A stretch of 6,537 bases of DNA from RGIG995 sp045543655. Its GTDB lineage: Bacteria > Bacillota > Clostridia > Oscillospirales > UBA644. The notes below the pieces were generated by a model. The model worked only from the letters and a program-made list of their open reading frames with translations, ran no database searches and was not told where the DNA came from. Position 1 is the stretch's first letter. Every line of letters begins with the position of its first letter. The stretch lies in the NCBI GenBank assembly GCA_045543655.1, contig JAZPXN010000076.1:1-6537 (forward strand). The letters run 5' to 3'. The position numbers were made by a program, and so were the translations under genes. Shown here one piece after another: positions 1 through 5,104 of the stretch.

Positions 1-100
1 ATTGCACCTTCCCCTTTGGAAGGGGAAGGGGGACCGACGCCGCAGGCGTTGGTGGTGGGGGTAAGAAAGCTCTCTTTGAAGCAGAGCAAAATCAAGAATC
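1..100 (+). repeat. Palindromic repeat family A, copy A1
   Basis: Two consecutive hairpins followed by a conserved tail. Hairpin 1 is a perfect 10-bp stem, CCTTCCCCTT (7-16) with AAGGGGAAGG (20-29), loop TGG. Hairpin 2 is an 8-bp stem including one G.T pair, CCGACGCC (34-41) with GGCGTTGG (45-52), loop GCA. The tail reads GGTGGGGGTAAGAA and then a CTCTTTGAAGC-like stretch, also present in A2, A3 and A4. The left boundary may lie outside the window. Confidence 0.85.
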
Positions 101-233
101 GCCGAGCCTCTCTGTCTTCCTTCATAGATATTTTATCGCAGAGTTGCTCTCGGATGGGATTGTCACCGCGCTATCACTATAAAAACTATCACGGGGGAAA
201 ATACGCCCCGAAAAGTCAATGCGGCAAAAAAAT

Positions 234-302
234 ACCTCCCCTGTGTAAGGGGAGGTGGCGCCGTAGGCGACGGAAGGGTTGGCTCCTGCGCAAATGATAC
301 CT
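234..302 (+). repeat. Palindromic repeat family B, copy B1
   Basis: Hairpin 1 is CCTCCCCT (235-242) with AGGGGAGG (248-255), loop GTGTA. Hairpin 2 is CGCC (259-262) with GGCG (266-269), loop GTA. The shared family B tail GACGGAAGGG follows, ending in a GCGCAAATGATAC stretch that is also found in B2 and, diverged, in B3 and B4. Confidence 0.85.
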
Positions 303-372
303 TCCGCCCCTCGTTATCGGTGGCGTTTGCCTTCGGAGAGAGCATTTTCCCGGCCTTCCTCCCCCGAAAAGG

Positions 373-401
373 TTGACAACTCAACTTTTTTGTGCTATAA
401 T
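373..401 (+). promoter_or_regulatory. Consensus sigma-A promoter with extended -10
   Basis: TTGACA at 373-378 and TATAAT at 396-401 are both perfect consensus hexamers separated by 17 bp. A TGC triplet at 393-395 makes this an extended -10. Transcription should begin near 408, giving an untranslated leader of about 45 bases before the ATG at 455. No obvious operator palindrome overlaps it, so strong, possibly constitutive expression is inferred. Confidence 0.92.
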
Positions 402-439
402 GGTATTATGAAAACCGTGCGCTGAACGATTTGCAGAAA

Positions 440-445
440 AAGGAG
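440..445 (+). promoter_or_regulatory. Ribosome binding site that fixes the start at 455
   Basis: AAGGAG lies nine bases before the ATG at 455. It falls inside the longer open frame that could begin with TTG at 431, so the 431 start would place the ribosome binding site within the coding region. The ATG at 455 is therefore preferred. Confidence 0.9.
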
Positions 446-454
446 AACCATAGT

Positions 455-2512
455 ATGGATCAGAAGTACGACGCGTTGTTTACCCCCTGGAAGGTGGGCA
501 ACGTGGAGATCAAAAACCGCATCGTCATGTGCCCCATGGGCGGCACCTCCCTGTTCGGGTGGTTCGAGCTGACCGGCTGTCATTTTGATAAAGAAGCGGC
601 GAAGCTGTTCCTGGAACGGGCCAACAACAACGTCGGCCTCATCATCCCCGGCATTGCCCCCCTGCGGGACACCTTTTGGGGGAAATGGCTCTGGCAGAAT
701 CCCAAAATGTTCGAAGAGCTGAAGGATTTTATGGACGAGATCCACAAGACCGGAGCGAAGCTGTTTATTCAGCTGACGGCCGGCATGGGTCGCTCCTGGG
801 CCATCACCGAGCTGGTGGCGCCGTTGCATAAAAATAAGGTAACCCGGGCCATTCTCAAGCCTATCCTTGACACCAGCCACGAGCTGGCCTCCCCCTCTCC
901 CCAAAAATCCCGGTGGGCCCACGACATTGAATGCCCCGAAATGACGAAGGAACAGATCCACGAAATTATCGAAGCCTTTGCCAAGACCGCAAAGCTGTGC
1001 AAGGACGCCGGCGTAGACGGAGTAGAGGTACACGCCGTTCACGAAGGATATCTGCTGGATCAGTTCTCCATGGAATTTTTCAACAAGCGCACCGACGAAT
1101 ACGGCGGCAGCTTTGAAAACCGCTACCGCTTCGCCGCCGAAGTGGTGAAAGAGATCAAGGCCGCCTGCGGAGACGATTTCCCGGTCTCCCTGCGGTATTC
1201 CGTGGAATCGAAAATGAAGGGCTTCTGCGAAGGGGCCATGCCCGGCGAGGAATATACCGAAGTGGGCCGGAGCATGGAAGAATCCGAAAAGGCCGCAAAA
1301 TATCTGCAGGACGCCGGCTACGATATGCTCAACGCCGACAACGGCACCTACGATTCCTGGTACTGGGCCCATCCCCCCATGTATATGCCCCAGAACTGCA
1401 ATCTGGAAGACGTGGCGCACATTAAGAAATTCGTGGACATCCCCGTGGTCTGCGCCGGCCGCATGGAGCCGGAGGTGGGGGCAAAGGCGGTGGCCGACGG
1501 CATGATTGACGCCATGGGCGTTGCCCGTCAGTTCCTGGCCGACGGCGAATGGGTCACCAAAATGATGGAAGACCGGATCGAGGATATCCGGCCCTGCATC
1601 TGCTGTCACGCAGGCTGCTTTAACTTCTCCTCCTCCAAGGGTCACGCCAACACCCAGGATCTGACCGATACCATGGGGCTTTCCCGTTGCGCTCTGAATC
1701 CGGAAACCATGCAGAGCAAAAAATATTATATCGCACCCGCAAAGAAGCAGAAGACCGTTGCGGTCATCGGCGGCGGCATTGGCGGCATGGAGGCGGCCAT
1801 CGTCTGCGCCAAGCGGGGTCACAAGGTAACGCTTTATGAGAAATCGGATAAGCTGGGCGGCGTCTTTATTGCGGCGGCGGCTCCCGATTTCAAGGAAAAG
1901 GACAAGGCTCTGATCGCCTGGTATCACCGGGAGATCGCAAAGCAGCCCAACGTCACCGTGAAAATGAATACCGAAATCACCGACGTAAAAGCCCTGGATG
2001 CCGACGAAGTGATCGTTGCCACCGGAGCGATTCCCAACACCATCCCCGTGCCCGGCGCCGAAACCGCCGTGGAGGCCATCGACTATCTTCTGGGGAATAA
2101 GGAAGTGGGCGAAAACGTGGTGGTGGTCGGAGGCGGCCTTACGGGCTGTGAGATCGCTTACGACCTTTACCGCAAGGGCAAAAAGCCGGTCATCGTGGAA
2201 ATGCAGGACGATCTGATCACCGGAAAGGGCATCTGCCTTGCCAACACCAGTTATCTGCGGGATTTCTTCAAAACCAACGAGGTTCCCGTATATCTGGAGC
2301 ATCGCACCACCGCCATCGGCGAAAAATCGGTCACCGTTGCGGATAAAGAAGGAAAGACCACCGAGATTCCCGCCGACAGCGTGATTCTGTCCGTGGGCTA
2401 CCGTCCCGCACCCGTGGCCACCAAGGGGGTCAAGGTCGTCGGCGACGCCTCCAAGGTAGGCAACCTGCGCACCGTCATCTGGCAGGCCTGGGACGTGGCC
2501 ATGAAGATCTGA
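455..2512 (+). CDS. 2-enoate reductase-like FAD/NADH:flavin oxidoreductase (Old Yellow Enzyme family, Fe-S flavoprotein)
   Basis: A 685-residue cytoplasmic enzyme, the usual size for clostridial 2-enoate reductases and FadH/BaiCD/BaiH relatives. Residues about 5-370 form the FMN-binding TIM barrel. Within it, HAVHEGYLLDQF (193-204) and RTDEYGGSFENR (212-223) match the family signatures, and Tyr199 sits where dienoyl-CoA reductase has its catalytic Tyr. The barrel is followed by Cys381, Cys384, Cys388 and Cys412, expected to hold a [4Fe-4S] cluster. A Rossmann FAD site follows (VIGGGIGG, 437-444), then an ATG motif (522-524), a second dinucleotide site for NAD(P)H (VVGGGLTG, 557-564), and a C-terminal VGDA (661-664). 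Known family chemistry is electron flow from NADH through FAD and Fe-S to FMN, then reduction of an alpha,beta-unsaturated carboxylate or CoA ester. The stretch around SYDSWYWxHPPMY-like residues 299-310 favours the 2-enoate reductase branch. The substrate is not determinable here. It is a single-gene unit with its own promoter and terminator. Oddity: the gap before Cys412 is long. Confidence 0.9.
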   Translation: MDQKYDALFTPWKVGNVEIKNRIVMCPMGGTSLFGWFELTGCHFDKEAAKLFLERANNNVGLIIPGIAPLRDTFWGKWLWQNPKMFEELKDFMDEIHKTGAKLFIQLTAGMGRSWAITELVAPLHKNKVTRAILKPILDTSHELASPSPQKSRWAHDIECPEMTKEQIHEIIEAFAKTAKLCKDAGVDGVEVHAVHEGYLLDQFSMEFFNKRTDEYGGSFENRYRFAAEVVKEIKAACGDDFPVSLRYSVESKMKGFCEGAMPGEEYTEVGRSMEESEKAAKYLQDAGYDMLNADNGTYDSWYWAHPPMYMPQNCNLEDVAHIKKFVDIPVVCAGRMEPEVGAKAVADGMIDAMGVARQFLADGEWVTKMMEDRIEDIRPCICCHAGCFNFSSSKGHANTQDLTDTMGLSRCALNPETMQSKKYYIAPAKKQKTVAVIGGGIGGMEAAIVCAKRGHKVTLYEKSDKLGGVFIAAAAPDFKEKDKALIAWYHREIAKQPNVTVKMNTEITDVKALDADEVIVATGAIPNTIPVPGAETAVEAIDYLLGNKEVGENVVVVGGGLTGCEIAYDLYRKGKKPVIVEMQDDLITGKGICLANTSYLRDFFKTNEVPVYLEHRTTAIGEKSVTVADKEGKTTEIPADSVILSVGYRPAPVATKGVKVVGDASKVGNLRTVIWQAWDVAMKI

Positions 2513-2535
2513 CCAAAACCCCATAAAGCATAAGA

Positions 2536-2568
2536 AGAGCCGGCTCTTTTCGAGCCGGCTTTGTTTTG
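2536..2568 (+). terminator. Intrinsic terminator of the enoate reductase gene
   Basis: AGCCGGCTC (2538-2546) pairs perfectly with GAGCCGGCT (2552-2560) around loop TTTTC. A G.T and an A-T pair extend the stem outward, and TTGTTTTG follows. It starts 23 bases after the TGA stop, as expected for a rho-independent terminator closing a one-gene transcript. Confidence 0.9.
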
Positions 2569-2599
2569 TAGAATGAGGAAAGCGGAGACGGGGGACGAG

Positions 2600-2680
2600 A
2601 AGTATCATTTGCGCCCACAACACCCCATCCGTCTCGCTTCGCGATCCACCTTCCCCGTCGCATGGCGCTCCGGAGAAGGC
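2600..2680 (-). repeat. Palindromic repeat family B, copy B2
   Basis: On the minus strand, CCTTCTCCG (2679-2671) pairs with CGGGGAAGG (2657-2649), including one T.G wobble, around a 13-base loop that is unusually long for the family. A TCGC-GAA-GCGA hairpin follows, then the GACGGATGGG and GCGCAAATGATAC tail matching B1. Confidence 0.75.
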
Positions 2681-2732
2681 AGGATTTTTGCGCATCGCTC
2701 TTTGAGCTTGTGCATCATCTTTTGAAAAACTT

Positions 2733-2813
2733 AAAAAAGTAACATTTGCGGGGGCAATCCCTTCCGTCACGGCGGCCGAACACGCCGCGCCACCTCCCCT
2801 TACTAAGGGGAGG
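2733..2813 (-). repeat. Palindromic repeat family B, copy B3
   Basis: On the minus strand, CCTCCCCT (2813-2806) pairs with AGGGGAGG (2800-2793), loop TAGTA. The second hairpin is larger than in other copies: CGGCG pairs with CCGCC-type sequence across an eight-base loop within 2765-2791. The tail reads GACGGAAGGG and then GCAAATGTTAC. Confidence 0.82.
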
Positions 2814-2866
2814 CAGACGAGTAGTACGCCGTTCTTTGATTTTGTGCTTTTCCAACTGGGAGATTT

Positions 2867-2940
2867 GAAAAAGAATCATCTGCGCCGGAACAACCCTTCC
2901 ACCGCAAGCGGTCCCCCTCCCCCTACACGGGGGAGGTAGG
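2867..2940 (-). repeat. Mosaic A/B repeat element B4
   Basis: On the minus strand, CCTCCCCC (2936-2929) pairs with GGGGGAGG (2923-2916) around loop GTGTA, the same loop as B1. Next comes a family A-like GGGGGACCG junction with stem ACCGC-TT-GCGGT, followed by a family B-like GGAAGGGTT and GCGCAGATGATTC tail. It appears to combine modules of both families. Confidence 0.75.
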
Positions 2941-3017
2941 CTCCATCGGTCAGCCTCTCTGAAGGAAACTTGAAATGCGCCGGATATAGAAAATTGCGTC
3001 CTAAAAAACGATGCGCT

Positions 3018-3119
3018 CCATTGCACCTTCCCCTATGGTAGGGGAAGGGGGACCGACCGCAACGCGGTTGGTGGTGGGGGTAAGAAGCACCTCTTTAAAG
3101 CTAAATCTTATTTCGGATG
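3018..3119 (+). repeat. Palindromic repeat family A, copy A2
   Basis: Hairpin 1 is CCTTCCCCTA (3026-3035) with TAGGGGAAGG (3039-3048), loop TGG. Relative to A1 the loop-closing pair is swapped from T-A to A-T. Hairpin 2 is CCGACCGC (3053-3060) with GCGGTTGG (3064-3071), loop AAC, a different stem from A1 that still pairs. The GGTGGGGGTAAGAA tail follows, then a segment ending in TTTCGGATGATG that is shared with A3. Confidence 0.88.
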
Positions 3120-3125
3120 ATGCTC

Positions 3126-3228
3126 CCATTACACCTTCCTCTTTGGAAGGGGGACCGACGCCGTAGGCGTTGGTGGTGGGGGTAAGAAATTTCCCTTTAA
3201 AGTAAAATCTAATTTCGGACGATGAGCA
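3126..3228 (+). repeat. Palindromic repeat family A, copy A3
   Basis: Hairpin 1 has lost a few bases from its G-rich arm and is reduced to CCTTCC with GGAAGG (3134-3150). Hairpin 2 is intact: CCGACGCC (3155-3162) with GGCGTTGG (3166-3173), loop GTA. The tail and the following AATTTCGGACGATG match A2, so A2 and A3 form a directly repeated pair about 108 bp apart. Confidence 0.85.
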
Positions 3229-3237
3229 ACCGTTCTG

Positions 3238-3298
3238 CCTCCCCTTAGTAAGGGGAGGTGGCAGGCGAAGCCTGACGGAAGGGATTGCCCGGGAGAGA
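3238..3298 (+). repeat. Palindromic repeat family B, copy B5
   Basis: Hairpin 1 is CCTCCCCT (3238-3245) with AGGGGAGG (3251-3258), loop TAGTA, identical to B3. Hairpin 2 is CAGGC (3262-3266) with GCCTG (3270-3274), loop GAA. The tail is GACGGAAGGGATTGCC. It lies about 10 bp after A3 and abuts the inverted copy A4. Confidence 0.85.
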
Positions 3299-3300
3299 GA

Positions 3301-3385
3301 TATTTTTGTTCCAAAGAGAACCTTCTTACCCCGCCCACCGTCGCAAGCGCCGGTCCCCCCTCCCCCACCATGGGTGAGGATGCAA
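3301..3385 (-). repeat. Palindromic repeat family A, copy A4 (inverted, diverged)
   Basis: Read on the minus strand it has hairpin 1 with arms CCTCACCCA and TGGGGGAGG (one mismatch) and the family loop TGG, then the GGGGGGACCG junction. A weakened second hairpin follows (CCG, a G.A mismatch, CGC-TT-GCG), then GGTAAGAAGGTTCTCTTTGG as tail. It is the only family A copy in this orientation. Confidence 0.75.
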
Positions 3386-3470
3386 TATACGCATCGCCTT
3401 CTTTAAGCACACGTATTCTATATAGAGTGCAAAAAAATCTCTCTTGAAACTTATTTACCTGCACGTTACG

Positions 3471-3596
3471 AAGGTGCCGCCAACCTGAGGGGCGGGACCT
3501 TCTTAATAAATCTTCTTTTTCCCCTTCCCCCAACGCAAGAATTGCGTTGGCCGCCGCTTTCCTTTGGTACTTTCCTTTCTCGTGAAAGGAAAGTAC
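3471..3596. repeat. Three-hairpin repeat family C, copy C1
   Basis: Three stems in order. First, AAGGT-g-CCGCC (3471-3481) pairs with GGCGG-g-ACCTT (3491-3501), one G.G mismatch. Second, CCAACGCAA (3530-3538) pairs with TTGCGTTGG (3542-3550), loop GAA. Third, GTACTTTCCTTTC (3567-3579) pairs perfectly with GAAAGGAAAGTAC (3584-3596), loop TCGT. The linker before the third stem is CCGCCGCTTTCCTTTG. True orientation is unknown. Confidence 0.8.
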
Positions 3597-3608
3597 ACCG
3601 TTCCCCCT

Positions 3609-3746
3609 CCGGCTTCGCGAAGGCCGGTGCCTTCTTATGGAATCTTAAAATATAAAAATATTCCGGACGAATGCAATTCGTCCGGCCTCCGCTTTCCTTT
3701 CTTTTGGTACTTTTCTTTCCTTTCTCGTGAAAGGAAAGAAAAGTAC
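3609..3746. repeat. Three-hairpin repeat family C, copy C2
   Basis: Same design as C1 in tandem, 132-140 bp further on. CCGGC (3609-3613) pairs with GCCGG (3623-3627) around a TTCGCGAA core with one bulge. CCGGACGAAT (3663-3672) pairs with ATTCGTCCGG (3676-3685), loop GCA. GTAC plus a 14-base pyrimidine run (3707-3724) pairs perfectly over 18 bp with 3729-3746, loop TCGT. It ends 33 bases beyond the stop of the minus-strand decarboxylase gene and could stall or end that transcript, although no U tract follows. Confidence 0.8.
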
Positions 3747-3779
3747 GCCCCCTCCAAACGAACCCCCTCCAAAGGAACT

Positions 3780-5093
3780 CTACCGCACCACCGAGAGGGA
3801 TTCGACGCCGTAGTAGGCGAAGGCGGCGGCGTCGGCAGGGGTGATGCGCTCGCCGCAGACCAGGATGGGAACCGCCGGCGGGCAGGCCACCGAGGGGGCC
3901 GCCAAAACACGACCGACGCATTGCTCCACGGGCAAAATTTCCGCCGGGGCAAGGGCCGCTTCCCGGATCGAAAGAACCGCTTCATGGGCCACCGGCTCGG
4001 GGGGCAATTCCGAAATCGCCGGCCGCTTCGGCAGATCCGATAACGCCTCCGCCACCCGATCGGCGGCAGAAGCCGTCCCCGCACCGGCAAACATCATCAC
4101 GCAATAATCCCGGTCCGCAAACTCGCAAATAATCTGTTTTTCCGCCAAATAATCCGCCAGCTCAAATCCAAAATAGCCGTAGGACTTGGGCGCCAGCGTT
4201 AATTTCATCGGCTCGTCCCCTACCAAGGCAAAGCCCCGGGCGGAAAGAGATTCCTTGAGCCGATCCACCGCGGCGGCAGAGCGCGCCAAAGCCTCCCCGT
4301 AGCCCTCGGACAAAATCCGGTTCGCCTGATCCAAGGATTGCAAAATCAAGTAAGACGGCGAGGTGGAGCCAAAAAGAGAAAGGGCGGATTTTGCTTGATT
4401 TATCAAGGCTTTATGGGCCTCGGAAATATGCAGATACGCCCCGCCCGTCAGCACCGGCAGGGTCTTATGAGCCGACGCGCAGCACAGATCCGCCCCCAGA
4501 TCCATGGGATGCCGGGAGGGAGTCAGAAATTTCAGATACGCCCCGTGGGCGCAATCCACCAAAAACAGCGCCCCGTGGCGATGGCAGACCTCCGCCAAAG
4601 GGCCAAGATCGGGGCAATTGCCCAAATAATCCGGGGCAGTTACGTAAACCGCCGTCACGTCTCCGTCGGCGAAGGCCTTTTCCAAATCCTCCGGCGTCAA
4701 GCGGCAGGACAGAAGCTCGGTGCCGTACAGCCAGCGCACCTCAAAATCCAGCAGGGCGGCGGCAGACGAAAACACCTTATGGGCGTTCCGTCCGGCGGCG
4801 ATCACCGGCCGCTTCCCCCGCTCCTTCGCCCAAAGACAGGCCAGATACAGCATCGCCCGCAGGGCCAGCGACGAGCCTTCCGTGGAATATAACGTGGGAT
4901 GGCCGAATATTTCGGAGGCGTTTTTTTCGCTTTCCGCAAGGATCCCGTCGGCCTCGTAGAGACTGTCCGCACCGGGAATCTCCGTAATATCAAGGCTTTC
5001 CGTCCTTCCGATCCCCTTATGCCCCGGCATATGAAGCCGCAGAGGGGCGGTGGCGGCGTAGCGGGTCACGAAATCGCAGATCGGCGTGTTCAT
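3780..5093 (-). CDS. Orn/Lys/Arg decarboxylase-family PLP-dependent protein (YaaO/SpeA-like)
   Basis: A 437-residue soluble fold-type I PLP enzyme. In order it shows HMPGHKG (21-27), a phosphate-binding STEGSS (70-75), GRNAHK (101-106), VDCAHGAY (179-186) with Asp180 expected to contact the PLP ring nitrogen, SAHKT (207-211) with Lys210 as the likely Schiff-base lysine, and STSPSY (243-248). The C-terminal part from about residue 365 (LSIREAALAPAE, then a PPAVPILVCGE motif) matches the small C-terminal domain of this family. It is a little shorter than YaaO (about 480). ATG at 5093 is chosen because it overlaps the scfB stop as ATGA and follows a GGGGGAAGC purine run; the open frame continuing upstream to 5327 lies inside scfB. 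Family members decarboxylate basic amino acids toward polyamines, but several active-site motifs differ here, so the substrate, and even decarboxylase activity, remain unproven. It is the last gene of the visible operon. Confidence 0.85.
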   Translation of the reverse strand: MNTPICDFVTRYAATAPLRLHMPGHKGIGRTESLDITEIPGADSLYEADGILAESEKNASEIFGHPTLYSTEGSSLALRAMLYLACLWAKERGKRPVIAAGRNAHKVFSSAAALLDFEVRWLYGTELLSCRLTPEDLEKAFADGDVTAVYVTAPDYLGNCPDLGPLAEVCHRHGALFLVDCAHGAYLKFLTPSRHPMDLGADLCCASAHKTLPVLTGGAYLHISEAHKALINQAKSALSLFGSTSPSYLILQSLDQANRILSEGYGEALARSAAAVDRLKESLSARGFALVGDEPMKLTLAPKSYGYFGFELADYLAEKQIICEFADRDYCVMMFAGAGTASAADRVAEALSDLPKRPAISELPPEPVAHEAVLSIREAALAPAEILPVEQCVGRVLAAPSVACPPAVPILVCGERITPADAAAFAYYGVESLSVVR

Positions 5094-5104
5094 GCTTCCC
5101 CCTC
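5090..5104 (-). promoter_or_regulatory. ATGA stop/start overlap with Shine-Dalgarno inside scfB end
   Basis: On the minus strand the TGA of scfB (5092-5090) overlaps the ATG of the PLP protein (5093-5091). A GAGGGGG purine run at 5104-5098 precedes the ATG by four bases. This geometry indicates translational coupling, so the two proteins are probably made in linked amounts. Confidence 0.88.

Larger units (their letters stand above)
1..372. other. Gene-free upstream region with two repeat elements
   Basis: No credible gene is seen here. Short open frames on both strands run through repeat DNA and have low-complexity Arg/Pro-rich translations. The region holds one family A element (1-100) and one family B element (234-302). 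Positions 101-233 and 303-372 look like unique spacer; I see no tRNA, riboswitch or terminator in them. Any upstream gene ends before the window begins. Confidence 0.7.
2569..3779. other. 1.2-kb gene-free block between convergent genes, packed with structured repeats
   Basis: No credible coding sequence is present. Open frames on the minus strand (for example 3129-3533 and 3466-3921) are translations of repeat DNA, rich in Arg, Gly and Pro, with no ribosome binding site logic. At least nine repeat elements of three families occupy most of the block; spacers at about 2681-2732, 2814-2866, 2941-3017 and 3386-3470 look unique and featureless. The block separates a plus-strand gene ending at 2512 from a minus-strand gene ending at 3780, a position where insertions disturb neither promoter. 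Confidence 0.8.

Noticed and set aside
195..210. CGGGG/CCCCG hairpin in the 5' region
   Set aside because: Only five base pairs around a long loop, with no U tract or conserved partner; consistent with chance in GC-rich DNA.
431..454. Upstream TTG start for the enoate reductase
   Set aside because: It would place the AAGGAG ribosome binding site inside the coding region; the ATG at 455 has correct nine-base spacing and matches the usual family N-terminus.
395..2770. Long (791-codon) minus-strand open frame antisense to the enoate reductase
   Set aside because: It mirrors the codon pattern of the real gene. Its translation is rich in His, Gly and Phe, with no recognisable domain, and it runs through the terminator and into repeats.
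3018..3298. CRISPR array
   Set aside because: Repeats are about 100 bp, imperfect, in mixed orientation and contain internal hairpins. There are no uniform 30-40 bp spacers and no cas genes.
3707..3746. Canonical intrinsic terminator for the minus-strand operon
   Set aside because: The 18-bp stem is strong, but on the minus strand it is followed by an A/G-rich stretch rather than a U tract, and the same stem recurs at C1, so it is classed as a repeat that might only incidentally affect transcription.
3129..3921. Two overlapping minus-strand open frames (3129-3533 and 3466-3921) as small proteins
   Set aside because: They translate repeat families A, B and C and the antisense of the decarboxylase 3' end; low-complexity, with no homology-like motifs or ribosome binding sites.
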